Positions 43,033 through 58,733 of a stretch of DNA of 64,000 bases are shown piece by piece. The notes under the pieces were generated by a model. The model had not been told where the DNA came from. It saw only the letters and a list, made by a program, of their open reading frames with translations, and searched no databases. Each line of letters begins with the position of its first letter. The stretch's first letter is position 1. The translations under genes were made by a program, and so were the position numbers. The stretch is from Dyella amyloliquefaciens (lineage in GTDB: Bacteria; Pseudomonadota; Gammaproteobacteria; Xanthomonadales; Rhodanobacteraceae). The DNA is taken from positions 611,313 through 675,312 of the forward strand of contig NZ_SAYT01000002.1 of assembly GCF_004296575.1 (NCBI RefSeq), read 5' to 3'.

Positions 43033-45530
43033 CACCGACCATGACGCGACGCGAGTTCATACGCAATACGGCCGTCGCGATTGCTGCGAATGTCGCCGGC
43101 CTCGCGCTCCCGGCAAGCGCCACCAACGTATTGCTCGAAGGCGACCTCACCCAGCTCAAATGGAGCAAGGCGCCCTGCCGCTTCTGCGGCACGGGCTGCG
43201 GCGTCAACGTGGCCGTCAAGGACGGTCGCGTGGTGGCCACCCATGGCGACGTCCATGCCGAGGTGAACCGCGGCCTCAATTGCGTGAAGGGGTATTTCCT
43301 CTCCAAGATCATGTACGGCAACGACCGCCTGACGCAGCCACTGCTGCGCAAGAAAGACGGTGCCTATGCCAAGGACGGCGAGTTCACGCCCGTATCCTGG
43401 GACGAAGCTTTCGACGTGATGGCCGCGCAATTCAAGCGTGTGCTCAAGGACAAGGGCCCCGGCTCGGTCGGCATGTTCGGCTCCGGACAATGGACCATCT
43501 GGGAAGGCTATGCCGCGAACAAGCTGTTCAAGGCAGGCTTCCGCAGCAACAACCTCGACCCCAACGCGCGTCACTGCATGGCATCGGCCGTGATGGGGTT
43601 CATGCGTACGTTCGGCATGGATGAGCCGATGGGTTGCTATGACGACATCGAGGCCACCGACGCATTCGTGCTTTGGGGCTCGAACATGGCCGAGATGCAT
43701 CCCATCCTGTGGACGCGCGTCACGGACCGCCGCCTGTCCAATCCCCACGTGAAAGTGGCGGTGCTTTCCACCTTCGAGCATCGCAGCTTCGAGTTGGCGG
43801 ATATCCCGATCATCTTCACGCCGCAGACCGACCTGGTGATCCTCAACTACATCGCCAACTACATCATCAAAAACGGCAAGGTCAACAAGGATTTCGTCAA
43901 CCAGCACACCACGTTCAAGCGCGGCGTCACCGACATCGGCTATGGCCTGCGTCCCGACAACCCGCTGGAGATGAAGGCGAAGAACGCGAAGGATCCGACT
44001 GCCAGCGACCCGATCGACTTCGAGCAGTTCGCCGCCTTCGTGGCGCCGTACACGCTGGAAAAAGCGGTCGAGATGACCGGCGTCGAAAAGGGCTGGCTGG
44101 AACAGCTCGCCGAGCTGTATGCCGACCCCAATACCAAGGTCGTCTCCTTCTGGACCATGGGCTTCAACCAGCACACGCGCGGCGTGTGGGCCAACAACAT
44201 GGTCTACAACCTGCATCTGCTGACCGGCAAGATCTCCATGCCGGGCAACAGCCCCTTCTCGCTGACCGGACAGCCCTCCGCCTGCGGTACCGCGCGCGAG
44301 GTGGGCACCTTCAGCCATCGCCTGCCGGCCGACATGCTGGTGGCCAACCCCGAGCACCGCAAACACGCCGAGGAAATCTGGAACATTCCGCACGGCATCA
44401 TCCAGCCCAAGCCCGGCTTCCACGCGGTGGAGCAGAACCGCAAGCTGCGTGACGGCGTGCTCAACGCCTACTGGGTGCAGGTGAACAACAACATGCAGGC
44501 CGGTGCGAACCTGATGCAGGAGACGTATCCGGGCTATCGCGATCCGCGCAACTTCATCGTGGTATCGGATGCCTACCCCACCGTCACCGCCCAGTCCGCC
44601 GATCTCATCCTTCCCGCCGCGATGTGGGTCGAGAAGGAAGGCGCCTACGGCAATGCCGAACGACGCACGCAGTTCTGGCACCAGCTGGTGAAGGCGCCCG
44701 GCGAAGCGAAGTCGGACCTGTGGCAGCTGATGGAATTTTCCAAGCGCTTCACCACCGACGAATGCTGGCCGGCGGACCTGCTGGCCGCGAACCCGCAATA
44801 CAAGGGCAAGACCTTGTTCGAGGTGCTGTTCAAGAACGGCAAGGTCGACAAATTTCCCACCTCGGAAATCGAGGCCGGCTACGACAACGACGAATCGGCG
44901 GCCTTCGGCTTCTATGTGCAGAAGGGCCTGTTCGAGGAGTATGCCGAGTTCGGCCGCGGCCACGGCCACGACCTGGCGCCGTTCGACGCCTATCACCAGG
45001 CGCGCGGCCTGCGCTGGCCTGTAGTCGATGGCCATGAAACGCTGTGGCGCTATCGCGAAGGCACGGATCCTTACGTCAAGGCCGGTACCGGCTTCCAGTT
45101 CTACGGCAACAAGGACGGTCGCGCCGTGATCTGGGCATTGCCCTACGAGCCGCCCGCCGAAAGCCCGGACAAGGAATTCGATCTCTGGCTGGTCACCGGC
45201 CGCGTGCTGGAGCACTGGCATTCCGGCTCGATGACGATGCGCGTGCCCGAGCTTTATCGCGCGTTCCCCGAGGCCGTGGTGTTCATGAACCCCGACGACG
45301 CGAAAGCGCGCGGCTTCAAGCGTGGCGACGAGGTACGCGTGATATCGCGTCGTGGCGACATGCGTTCGCGCATCGAGACGCGCGGACGCAACCGCATGCC
45401 GACCGGCGTGGTGTTCGTGCCGTGGTTTGACGCAGGCCAACTGATCAACAAGGTCACGCTCGACGCGACCGATCCCATATCCAAGCAGACCGACTACAAG
45501 AAGTGTGCGGTCAAGGTCGTGGCTGTCTAA
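43029..45530 (+). CDS. napA: Periplasmic nitrate reductase catalytic subunit
   Basis: NapA reduces nitrate to nitrite in the periplasm with a [4Fe-4S] cluster and Mo-bisMGD. The 833-residue protein begins with a twin-arginine signal ([20 protein letters not shown], cleavage near PASA). The cluster is CRFCGTGC with a later CVKG (about residues 50-86). The Mo ligand Cys is in [20 protein letters not shown] (about residue 184). The C-terminal dinucleotide-binding region includes [19 protein letters not shown] and [18 protein letters not shown]. The start at 43029 ([10 protein letters not shown]) is fixed by the overlap with napD. Family length is typical (E. coli 828). Confidence 0.98.
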   Translation: MTPTMTRREFIRNTAVAIAANVAGLALPASATNVLLEGDLTQLKWSKAPCRFCGTGCGVNVAVKDGRVVATHGDVHAEVNRGLNCVKGYFLSKIMYGNDRLTQPLLRKKDGAYAKDGEFTPVSWDEAFDVMAAQFKRVLKDKGPGSVGMFGSGQWTIWEGYAANKLFKAGFRSNNLDPNARHCMASAVMGFMRTFGMDEPMGCYDDIEATDAFVLWGSNMAEMHPILWTRVTDRRLSNPHVKVAVLSTFEHRSFELADIPIIFTPQTDLVILNYIANYIIKNGKVNKDFVNQHTTFKRGVTDIGYGLRPDNPLEMKAKNAKDPTASDPIDFEQFAAFVAPYTLEKAVEMTGVEKGWLEQLAELYADPNTKVVSFWTMGFNQHTRGVWANNMVYNLHLLTGKISMPGNSPFSLTGQPSACGTAREVGTFSHRLPADMLVANPEHRKHAEEIWNIPHGIIQPKPGFHAVEQNRKLRDGVLNAYWVQVNNNMQAGANLMQETYPGYRDPRNFIVVSDAYPTVTAQSADLILPAAMWVEKEGAYGNAERRTQFWHQLVKAPGEAKSDLWQLMEFSKRFTTDECWPADLLAANPQYKGKTLFEVLFKNGKVDKFPTSEIEAGYDNDESAAFGFYVQKGLFEEYAEFGRGHGHDLAPFDAYHQARGLRWPVVDGHETLWRYREGTDPYVKAGTGFQFYGNKDGRAVIWALPYEPPAESPDKEFDLWLVTGRVLEHWHSGSMTMRVPELYRAFPEAVVFMNPDDAKARGFKRGDEVRVISRRGDMRSRIETRGRNRMPTGVVFVPWFDAGQLINKVTLDATDPISKQTDYKKCAVKVVAV

Positions 45531-45542
45531 GGGGACATCGAT

Positions 45543-46121
45543 ATGCGCGACAAACCTCTCATCGCCATTGGCCTGCTGGTACTGATCGTCGTGGCCGCCG
45601 TGGCCTTCATGGCGGGCAGGAAAGCAGCCAACACCCCGCCGCCGGTAACCGCGACGGCGGCCACCTCTGCCAACCTGCCGTCACCCGGCGCCAAACCCGC
45701 CGCGGAGGAAGCGCCACAGGGCAACCAGATCGATGCCATGAGGCGCGGTATCCCGGTCAATCAGGAAGGCGCGGTACCGTCGCTGGCCCATGTGGAAAAC
45801 GCCGATATCAAACGCAATCGCGCCTACCCCATGCAGCCGCCGACCATCCCGCACTCCATCGACAACTACCAGGTCGACAAGAACTCCAACCGCTGCCTGC
45901 TGTGCCATGCACGCGCCAATGCGGACAAGTTCCAGGCGCCCCCTGTCAGCGTGACCCACTACATGGATCGCGACGACCAGTTCCTGGCGACCATCTCCCC
46001 GCGACGCTACTTCTGCAACCAGTGTCACGTGGTGCAAACAGATGCCAAGCCTTTGGTCGCCAACAACTTCAAGGATATCGACACCATCCTGTCCGAACAG
46101 CCCGAGCATAAGGCGAACTGA
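45543..46121 (+). CDS. napB: Periplasmic nitrate reductase diheme cytochrome c
   Basis: NapB transfers electrons from NapC to NapA in the periplasm. The 192-residue protein has an N-terminal signal or anchor ([18 protein letters not shown]), a Pro/Ala-rich spacer to about residue 60, and two c-heme sites, CLLCH (about 118-122) and CNQCH (about 159-163), with distal His candidates in [12 protein letters not shown] and [16 protein letters not shown] precedes the ATG at 45543. The uncleaved-looking hydrophobic N-terminus and the spacer are longer than in E. coli NapB (149 residues). Confidence 0.95.
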   Translation: MRDKPLIAIGLLVLIVVAAVAFMAGRKAANTPPPVTATAATSANLPSPGAKPAAEEAPQGNQIDAMRRGIPVNQEGAVPSLAHVENADIKRNRAYPMQPPTIPHSIDNYQVDKNSNRCLLCHARANADKFQAPPVSVTHYMDRDDQFLATISPRRYFCNQCHVVQTDAKPLVANNFKDIDTILSEQPEHKAN

Positions 46122-46123
46122 CC

Positions 46124-46723
46124 ATGTGGACACGGATCAAGTCGTGGGCTATCGCCTTCTGGCGGACCATGCGCCGACCCAGCGTGCACTACAGCCTGGG
46201 CTTCCTCACGCTGGGAGGATTCGTCGCCGGCCTGCTGTTCTGGGGCGCGTTCAATACCGCATTGGAAGCGACCAACACGGAAGCGTTCTGCACCGGTTGT
46301 CACGAGATGCACGACAACGTGTTCCAGGAACTGAAGTCCACCATCCACTACAGCAACCGCTCGGGCGTACGCGCCACCTGCCCCGACTGCCATGTGCCGC
46401 ACAACTGGACGGACAAGATCGCGCGCAAGATGCAGGCCTCCAAGGAGGTATGGGGCAAGATCTTCGGCACGATCGACACCCGCGAAAAATTCCTCGACCA
46501 CCGCCTGGAACTGGCCGAGCACGAATGGGCGCGATTAAAAGCCAACGACTCGCTGGAATGCCGCAACTGCCACAACTACGCCTCGATGGATCTCACGCGG
46601 CAATCGAGCCGCGCGGCGGAAATCCACAAGCGCTGGCTGGGCTCAGGTGAAAAGACCTGCATCGATTGTCACAAGGGCATCGCCCATCATCTGCCTGACA
46701 TGGCGGGAGTGCCGCAGGGCTGA
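46124..46723 (+). CDS. napC: Membrane tetraheme cytochrome c, NapC/NirT family
   Basis: NapC is an inner-membrane quinol dehydrogenase that hands electrons to NapB. The 199-residue protein has one N-terminal membrane helix ([20 protein letters not shown], about residues 23-42) and four heme motifs, CTGCH, CPDCH, CRNCH and CIDCH (about residues 57-185). The family segments [20 protein letters not shown] and [20 protein letters not shown] match NapC/NirT. It is last in napEDABC and is followed by a hairpin at 46736-46762. napF, napG and napH are absent, so ubiquinol to NapC is the likely route. Confidence 0.96.
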   Translation: MWTRIKSWAIAFWRTMRRPSVHYSLGFLTLGGFVAGLLFWGAFNTALEATNTEAFCTGCHEMHDNVFQELKSTIHYSNRSGVRATCPDCHVPHNWTDKIARKMQASKEVWGKIFGTIDTREKFLDHRLELAEHEWARLKANDSLECRNCHNYASMDLTRQSSRAAEIHKRWLGSGEKTCIDCHKGIAHHLPDMAGVPQG

Positions 46724-46735
46724 GCGTTGGTGAGA

Positions 46736-46762
46736 GGACCAAACCCAAGGCGGGTTTGGTCC
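46736..46762. terminator. Hairpin between converging napC and GYD genes
   Basis: GGACCAAACCC (46736-46746) pairs perfectly with GGGTTTGGTCC (46752-46762) over 11 bp with a 5-base loop. It sits between two converging genes and could end transcription from both sides. Neither side has a clear T run, so intrinsic termination is not certain. Confidence 0.6.
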
Positions 46763-46776
46763 GTCCCGGGGACAAC

Positions 46777-47070
46777 CTAGCCCATCTTGCCCAGCACGCT
46801 TTGCATCTCTTCAGCGGAGAACGCGCGCATGGTTTCGGATCGGGTATTCCCGGCCGCCGCGATGGTCAGGCCGAACGCCGTTGCGGACTGCTCATCGGGG
46901 GCATCGATGATGGTCACCAGGTCGTATTGCCCAAGCGTCCAATAGATGCCCTGGACGGTGGCGCCGAATTTCGCCGCGACGCCTTTCACGGCGTCCGCCC
47001 GTTTGGTGGTGTCCTTGATCGCCCGCATGCCCTGATCGGTCAGGTGCGTGAGCGAGATATATGTCGCCAT
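46777..47070 (-). CDS. GYD domain protein
   Basis: The 97-residue soluble protein opens ATYISLTHLTDQGMRAIKDT and contains GATVQGIYWTLGQYDLVTII, with the GxYD-type motif that names the family. These are small ferredoxin-like-fold proteins with no established function. The ATG at 47070 has AGGAGA about eight bases upstream; the frame upstream looks non-coding. It converges on the nap operon and shares the hairpin at 46736-46762. Confidence 0.85.
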   Translation of the reverse strand: MATYISLTHLTDQGMRAIKDTTKRADAVKGVAAKFGATVQGIYWTLGQYDLVTIIDAPDEQSATAFGLTIAAAGNTRSETMRAFSAEEMQSVLGKMG

Positions 47071-47281
47071 GCTGGTTCTCCTGTCTGGATCCAACGTGAG
47101 AAAGGAACGCGATGGGCGGCACAGGCACAGCGCTTGTCCCGTGGCGCCGGTCTGCGGCTTGCCAGGGACGGGGCACCCCCGGTGACGCGGCAGTCGCGCA
47201 ACCGGGACCAACGGGAGGGGACTATAAGGGCGCCTTCTCCGCCGCCGCGTGAAGACGACGCCGGCAGGTCGAAAGCGGCGA

Positions 47282-47698
47282 TCACGCGTGAGGCGGCCCC
47301 TTCAGCTCGATCATGTTGCCCTGAGGGTCATACAGGTAGATCGACGGGCCTTCGCCCTTGGCGCCGTAGCGGGAACCGATCTCGCCCACCCGCACGCCAT
47401 GGGCCTTGAGGTGGGACACGATGGTCGCTTCGTCGTAGTTCTCTACCTGCAGGCACAGATGATCCATGTTGTGCCCTTCCGCCCCCGGTCCCGCGCCACC
47501 CAGCCGGCCGAGCTTGCTGTCCAGCACCACCAGATCGATCAGCGAGTCGCCGGCGCGCAGCTGGACCAGGCCGATCTCGTCCTGCCTGCGTTCCTCGCGG
47601 CAACCGAGCACATCGCAATAGAAGCGCTGCATGGCTGGCAGGTCGCCCACGCGCAGCACCACATGATCGATCCGGGTTAATTGGAAGGGAGGGGTCAT
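47282..47698 (-). CDS. VOC family protein (glyoxalase/bleomycin-resistance fold)
   Basis: The 138-residue protein has the two beta-alpha-beta-beta-beta modules of the vicinal-oxygen-chelate fold. It shows IDHVVLRVGDLPAMQRFYCD with a metal-ligand His, NMDHLCLQVENYDEATIVSH in the second module, and SIYLYDPQGNMIELKGP at the end with the metal-ligand Glu. Substrate cannot be told from sequence; many such proteins are lyases or dioxygenases. It diverges from gcvP across about 120 bp. Confidence 0.9.
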   Translation of the reverse strand: MTPPFQLTRIDHVVLRVGDLPAMQRFYCDVLGCREERRQDEIGLVQLRAGDSLIDLVVLDSKLGRLGGAGPGAEGHNMDHLCLQVENYDEATIVSHLKAHGVRVGEIGSRYGAKGEGPSIYLYDPQGNMIELKGPPHA

Positions 47699-47804
47699 GG
47701 CGCTTACCGGGGCTGGGGGCGACCATCTTACGCGGGGTGAGACTCGAGCCGCACCGCGACTGAAGCCGAGGCTCCGGAGGGAGGCAAAGCGGGTCCGGGC
47801 ACCT

Positions 47805-47810
47805 TATAAT
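47805..47810 (+). promoter_or_regulatory. Putative -10 box of the gcvP promoter
   Basis: TATAAT, a perfect sigma-70 -10 hexamer, lies 12 bases before the glycine riboswitch begins, at the expected place for the start of its transcript. The -35 region (around 47782) is weak. Confidence 0.6.
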
Positions 47811-47821
47811 CGTGGTTTAGC

Positions 47822-48134
47822 GTGTGGTGGGAGAAGCGGTGCGAACCGCTGCCGAAGGCGCAAAAGCCCGTAATCGCTCAGGCCCCATACCATCACTCGT
47901 ACCAACACTCTGGAGAGACCGGTCAAGAGTCGCTAACAAAACTACTGCGCGTCCCCGAGGCGGGCGCGGTCGGTGCTCGGAATCCTCATGTACACCTTAA
48001 GTACTTTCCGGTTCCTGCGTGCCGCCCACACCCACCTCGAGAACGCTCGCTACGTTTTGTTAGCGACTCTGAAATCCGGCGCCGAAGGGGCACGAAGCGC
48101 AAGCTTCCAAACTCTCAGGCAAAAGGACAGAGGG
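47822..48134 (+). promoter_or_regulatory. Tandem glycine riboswitch with an expanded second aptamer
   Basis: Aptamer 1 (about 47822-47920) shows GGGAGA, GCCGAAGGCGCAA, CGCTCAGGCCCCA and the closing ACTCTGGAGAG. Aptamer 2 shows GCGCCGAAGGGGCACGAAGC, then AACTCTCAGG and CAAAAGGACAGAGG (to 48134). In aptamer 2 the arm that is normally a short hairpin just after TGGAGAG is about 150 bases long. It is closed by a perfect 16-bp stem, AGAGTCGCTAACAAAA (47926-47941) with TTTTGTTAGCGACTCT (48055-48070). A hairpin ACGTGC/GCACGT (48142-48158) follows and may be part of the switch. Tandem aptamers bind glycine and turn on the glycine cleavage genes. Confidence 0.92.
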
Positions 48135-48208
48135 GCGCTTCACGTGCGGCTTGCACGTCCGGCCGTCATTGGTCCCGCTCCTCTATTGCCATCCCGGAAG
48201 CCCCTGCC

Positions 48209-51100
<2,892 letters not shown>

Positions 51101-51123
51101 GCACGTTCACGCTGTGATGAACG

Positions 51124-51151
51124 AAAAGGGCTCCGCATGCGGAGCCCTTTT
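51124..51151. terminator. Bidirectional terminator after gcvP
   Basis: A perfect 28-base palindrome with arms AAAAGGGCTCCGCA and TGCGGAGCCCTTTT, flanked by an A run on the left and a T run on the right. It can end transcription both from gcvP and from the converging membrane-protein gene. Confidence 0.92.
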
Positions 51152-51187
51152 CATTTGCACGCTTCAGCGCTGCTATACGTCGTTCGC

Positions 51188-51643
51188 TCAGGCGTCCTGA
51201 GTTGCGCCCTGCTGCAACAAAGCAGCGTCCTTGAGGCGGTGGTAGGCAAACGTACCGCGGACACCCGTGATAAAGGCCAGCAACAGGCATACCGCCACGA
51301 CAATGCCGAACCCGAGGTTCAATGGCTGCGTGGCGAACTGGATGATCTTCTCGATCAGGAACAACACCAGGCCAATCACGGCGAAACTCTTGGAGCGCGC
51401 GCGGATACGCCAGGCAATCACGGCGAATGCCGCGGCGTCCGCATAGGCCGTCGCATCGATGCCAGCAATCGATTTTCCAGCGGTTATGGCGACGGTCGCA
51501 ATGAGCACGGTAACCACCGCGCACACCACCGCTGCCCAGAAACCTTGATTCGAAGCCTGCTCCGCATCGGCGAGATTGCCGATCTCCGGCCAATACCAGC
51601 GTTCCGGCTTGCTGCTCCTAGCCACGTTAGTTTCCCCTGTCAC
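51188..51643 (-). CDS. Uncharacterised small membrane protein
   Basis: The 151-residue protein has a soluble N-terminus (RSSKPERWYWPEIGNLADAE) and four hydrophobic stretches at about residues 37-53, 64-77, 84-100 and 107-128 (SFAVIGLVLFLIEKIIQFA; GFGIVVAVCLLLAFITGV). The C-terminal part is GTFAYHRLKDAALLQQ. I do not recognise the family. It is a single-gene unit converging on gcvP and sharing its terminator; upstream lies a repeat-rich stretch. Confidence 0.75.
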   Translation of the reverse strand: MTGETNVARSSKPERWYWPEIGNLADAEQASNQGFWAAVVCAVVTVLIATVAITAGKSIAGIDATAYADAAAFAVIAWRIRARSKSFAVIGLVLFLIEKIIQFATQPLNLGFGIVVAVCLLLAFITGVRGTFAYHRLKDAALLQQGATQDA

Positions 51644-51803
51644 ATTGAGTGCCAGCGGCGCCCTCCGCGCCGTGGTCGAGCCGATGTTAGCGATTCGACG
51701 GGACTGGCGGTACGGAAAGCCTCGCCCAGTCTCTCTTCGCTACTGGGGACTCCTTTCGATGCGCGGACGGGAGAGGGATTAGCACAGATGTGAGCGGAGG
51801 AAC

Positions 51804-51920
51804 CCTTCTCCTTCTGGGAGAAGGTGGCGGCAGCCGGATGAGGGTACGGGCGGAGCGAATCATGAAGGCCCGCGCAAGCCCCGCACCCTCTCCCCAACCC
51901 CTCTCCCGATGGGAGAGGGG
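51804..51920. repeat. Composite interspersed repeat, family B copy 2 (inverted)
   Basis: Reverse complement of the 6986-7102 element with high similarity throughout. It has CCTTCTCC/GGGAGAAGG first, then the CGGATGAGGGTACGGGCGGA spacer, then CCCCTCTCCC/GGGAGAGGGG (51898-51920). It lies after the M1 aminopeptidase gene end. The conserved order of hairpins over about 117 bases shows it moves or spreads as one unit. Confidence 0.8.
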
Positions 51921-51948
51921 CTTTTCGGGCTTCAGGCGGACGGAAAGA

Positions 51949-54597
<2,649 letters not shown>

Positions 54598-54724
54598 GTT
54601 GTATCCCCTCGTAGATGGGCCAAGTCGGTGGCCCTGAAATGGTGCAAAACAGGTCGATGTTGCTGTATGCGCGCGCCGACCAACATGGCCGGAAGTCATG
54701 GTGGGTTCAGACGCGCCCCTTCTC

Positions 54725-54809
54725 CTGTAGGAGCGCACCCAGTGCGCGACCGCAAAGTCACGGTGTCATCGCGCCGTTGGCTTTTCGCGCACTGGGTGCG
54801 CTCCTACAG
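54725..54809. repeat. Interspersed repeat, family A copy 1
   Basis: An 85-base element bounded by perfect 25-bp inverted ends. The outer part reads GTAGGAGCGCACCCAGTGCG and its complement returns at 54785-54809. A second copy lies at 61611-61693 in the opposite orientation, and the inner about 35 bases are also related. The end sequence resembles the Pseudomonas-type REP core (GTGGGAGCGGGCTTGCCCGC). Confidence 0.85.
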
Positions 54810-54829
54810 AGGCTCCAGCGTGGCGCAGC

Positions 54830-54856
54830 AAAAAGCCCCGCAATGCGGGGCTCTTT
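54830..54856 (-). terminator. Rho-independent terminator of the purA operon
   Basis: On the minus strand AGCCCCGCA pairs with TGCGGGGCT, followed by TTTTTGCTG. It lies 25 bases after the purA stop and ends the miaA-to-purA operon. Confidence 0.9.
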
Positions 54857-54880
54857 GGGTCTGAATCCGAGATCGCCGGA

Positions 54881-56284
<1,404 letters not shown>

Positions 56285-56321
56285 TCACGATGGTTTTTAA
56301 CGGCCCATCCACCGCATCAAA

Positions 56322-56507
56322 TCAATGCATCAACTGCAACGCGACCAGCCCGATGCCGATGGCCACCGCGCCGAACACGCGCAGCGTGCGCGGGCGCAGC
56401 TTCACCGCCTCGCGCATGGTGGCCTGCCAACCGCGCGGCGCGGCAAACAGCACCAGCCCTTCGATCACCAGCACCAGACACAGTGCCGCCAGCAGCTCAC
56501 GCGACAT
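56322..56507 (-). CDS. DUF2065 family inner-membrane protein
   Basis: The 61-residue protein has two membrane helices: LLAALCLVLVIEGLVLFAAP (about 5-24) and LRVFGAVAIGIGLVALQLMH (42-61). A Pro-Arg turn lies between (PRGWQATMREAVKLRPRTLR). DUF2065 is usually found between hflC and purA, exactly as here; no function is known. Confidence 0.88.
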   Translation of the reverse strand: MSRELLAALCLVLVIEGLVLFAAPRGWQATMREAVKLRPRTLRVFGAVAIGIGLVALQLMH

Positions 56508-56520
56508 CGCCGTCCACCAC

Positions 56521-57390
56521 TCAGTGCTTGGGCGATGCGCCGTCGTTGAAATACCGCAGGAACTCCGAGTCCGGCTTCAGCACCAGCACGCCCTTGCCGT
56601 CCTCGAACGACTTACGGTACGCCGCCAGGCTTCGATAAAACGCGAAGAACTCCGGATCCTGCCCATAGGCCTGCGCGTAGATGGCGGCTGCCTGGGCATC
56701 GCCCTCGCCACGCACCTTGGCGGCGTCGCGCTCGGCCTCGGCCTTGATGACCTGGGCCTGGCGATCCGCGTCAGCCTTGATTGTCTCGGCAGCCTGCTGA
56801 CCGGTGTAACGCAGCTCGTTGGCCAACTGGGCTCGTTCGGCGCGCATGCGCTTGTAGACCGACTCGCTCACTTCGTCCGGCAGGTCGATGCGCTTGATGC
56901 GCACGTCGACCACGGCAATACCGAGGTTCTTGCGCGCAGCCAGGTCGGTCTGCTTGCGCACGCGCTCGGTGACGTCCTTGCGGCCGGCCGAAACCAGCTC
57001 CTGCAAGGTGCGGCCGTTGAATTCGAAACGCAGCGCGTCCTTCACGATGGGCGTGAGGCGGTTGGCCGCCTGCAGCTCGTCACCGGCGGTGGCACGGTAG
57101 TAGGCGGCGTTGTCGGCGATGCGCCACTTCACGTAGAAGTCGACGTTGACGCTCTTCTTCTCCGAGGTGAAGTAACGCTCGGGCTGCGCTTCCAGGGTGA
57201 GGATGCGGTTGTCGAAGGTCATCACCTGCTGCACGAACGGCATCTTCACATGCAGGCCCGGCGTGTCGCCGGTACGCACGATGCGGCCGAACTGCAGCAC
57301 CAGGGCGGTCTGCCCTTCGTTGACCACGAACAGGCTGTTGAAGCCAACCAGCACCAGCAGCACGGCAATGATGGCGGAGACGAACTTCAT
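56521..57390 (-). CDS. hflC: Membrane protease modulator HflC
   Basis: HflC, with HflK, surrounds the FtsH protease and limits its access to membrane proteins. The 289-residue protein has one N-terminal membrane helix (SAIIAVLLVLVGFNSLFVVN) and the SPFH domain (FGRIVRTGDTPGLHVKMPF; TLEAQPERYFTSEKKSVNVD; coiled segment RMRAERAQLANELRYTGQQA). Its ATG overlaps the hflK stop by four bases. It lies 13 bases upstream of the DUF2065 gene. Confidence 0.96.
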   Translation of the reverse strand: MKFVSAIIAVLLVLVGFNSLFVVNEGQTALVLQFGRIVRTGDTPGLHVKMPFVQQVMTFDNRILTLEAQPERYFTSEKKSVNVDFYVKWRIADNAAYYRATAGDELQAANRLTPIVKDALRFEFNGRTLQELVSAGRKDVTERVRKQTDLAARKNLGIAVVDVRIKRIDLPDEVSESVYKRMRAERAQLANELRYTGQQAAETIKADADRQAQVIKAEAERDAAKVRGEGDAQAAAIYAQAYGQDPEFFAFYRSLAAYRKSFEDGKGVLVLKPDSEFLRYFNDGASPKH

Positions 57391-58547
57391 GGCTGCTTCT
57401 CCTTGCCGGCCATCGCGTCACTGCCCGCGGACTGCATCACCGCGCCCACGCCGGGTACGTCCTTGCCTGCGGCACGGTCAAGCGGCAGATAGATCATGTT
57501 GCGGCCACCGGAGCCATCCAGCACCTTGGGATTGTTGGACATCACGGCCTCGACCGTTTCCAGCCACAGGCGGCGACGGGTCACGTCGGGGGCGCCCTTG
57601 TATTCCTTGAGGATCAGGTTGAAGCGGGCCGCGTCGCCGGTGGCGATGGCCACGCGCTGCGCGTTGTAACCCTGCGCCTCGGCCAGGATGCGCGAGGCAT
57701 CGCCGCGCGCCACCGGCACCACCTGGCTGGAGTAGGCGCGCGCATTGTTCTCGGTGCCCTGCTTGTCTTCGCGCGCGGCGTTGACGTCGTCGAAGGCGTC
57801 CTTCACTTCCTGCGGGGGGGCCACGTTCTGGAAGCTCACATCGGTGACCATCAGGCCCGAGTCGTACTCGTTCAGGGTGGCCTGGAGGATCTCGCGGGTC
57901 TGCTGCTGCAGCGTGTCGCGAACCGCCGCGGCCGGCGTCGCCGGGACCACCGGCACGGCGACCGTCGCGGCCGTGCTGGCCGTGGCCGGGGTGGCGGCCG
58001 TGCCCTGCTCGTTGCCCTGGCTGGTCAGGATGTTGTCCATGATGTTGGCGCCCACCACCGTGCGTACGGCGGCTTCGGCGGCCTGGCGCAGCGTGTCTTC
58101 CGGCGGGCCACTAAGCGAAAACAGGTACTTGCGCGCATCCGAGACCTGGTACTGCACGTTGAAGTCGACCGAGATGATGTTCTCGTCGCTGGTCAGCATG
58201 CGCACCTTGTCCGACACCGAACGGATCTCGGTGGTGCCGACCTTGGTCACGGTTTCGAGCGGGCGCGGAAACTTCAGGTGGAAACCCGGCTGCAGCGTGC
58301 GCGAGTACTTGCCGAAGCGCAGCACCACGCCGGCCTGGCGGGCGTCCACGATGGTGTAGCTGCTCATCACCACCCACACGATGACGAAGGCCAGCAGGAT
58401 CACGAAGATGCCGCCCGCGCCGCCGCCGAGCTTGCCGAAGCGGTCTCGAAGCTGCTTGAGGATGTCGTCCAGCCCCGGCTTGTTGCCGGAGGGGCGATTC
58501 TTGCCCCAGGGATCACGTTGCCCGTTACCGGGTTCGTTCCAGGCCAT
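57387..58547 (-). CDS. hflK: Membrane protease modulator HflK
   Basis: HflK is HflC's partner. The 386-residue protein starts with a cytoplasmic region AWNEPGNGQRDPWGKNRPSG and a Gly-rich stretch, then a membrane helix (IFVILLAFVIVWVVMSSYTI) and the SPFH domain (AGVVLRFGKYSRTLQPGFHL; SVDFNVQYQVSDARKYLF). A Thr/Ala/Val-rich insertion (TAATPATASTAATVAVPVVP) follows near residue 200 and seems specific to this lineage. The start at 58547 is the family match. Confidence 0.95.
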   Translation of the reverse strand: MAWNEPGNGQRDPWGKNRPSGNKPGLDDILKQLRDRFGKLGGGAGGIFVILLAFVIVWVVMSSYTIVDARQAGVVLRFGKYSRTLQPGFHLKFPRPLETVTKVGTTEIRSVSDKVRMLTSDENIISVDFNVQYQVSDARKYLFSLSGPPEDTLRQAAEAAVRTVVGANIMDNILTSQGNEQGTAATPATASTAATVAVPVVPATPAAAVRDTLQQQTREILQATLNEYDSGLMVTDVSFQNVAPPQEVKDAFDDVNAAREDKQGTENNARAYSSQVVPVARGDASRILAEAQGYNAQRVAIATGDAARFNLILKEYKGAPDVTRRRLWLETVEAVMSNNPKVLDGSGGRNMIYLPLDRAAGKDVPGVGAVMQSAGSDAMAGKEKQP

Positions 58548-58733
58548 GGTCAGTCTCCTTGAGGCCGCTGGGAGGCCGGCTGCATTGGCCGGGAAACACA
58601 TTGAACGGGTTTGGACATGGTCTCGGGTGCTTGTCGTGACAAGTGTGCCGCCCGGGCCCGGATGGCCGCACAAACACCGGGGATTCTACCAGAGCCGGAC
58701 GGGGATTCCTCCCCATGGCCGGCGACGGACGGA

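Noticed and set aside
43014-45440. 808-codon open frame on the minus strand
   Set aside because: Antisense shadow of napA.
54725-54809. CRISPR-like repeat
   Set aside because: Only two inverted ends around one inner segment; no regular spacer array.
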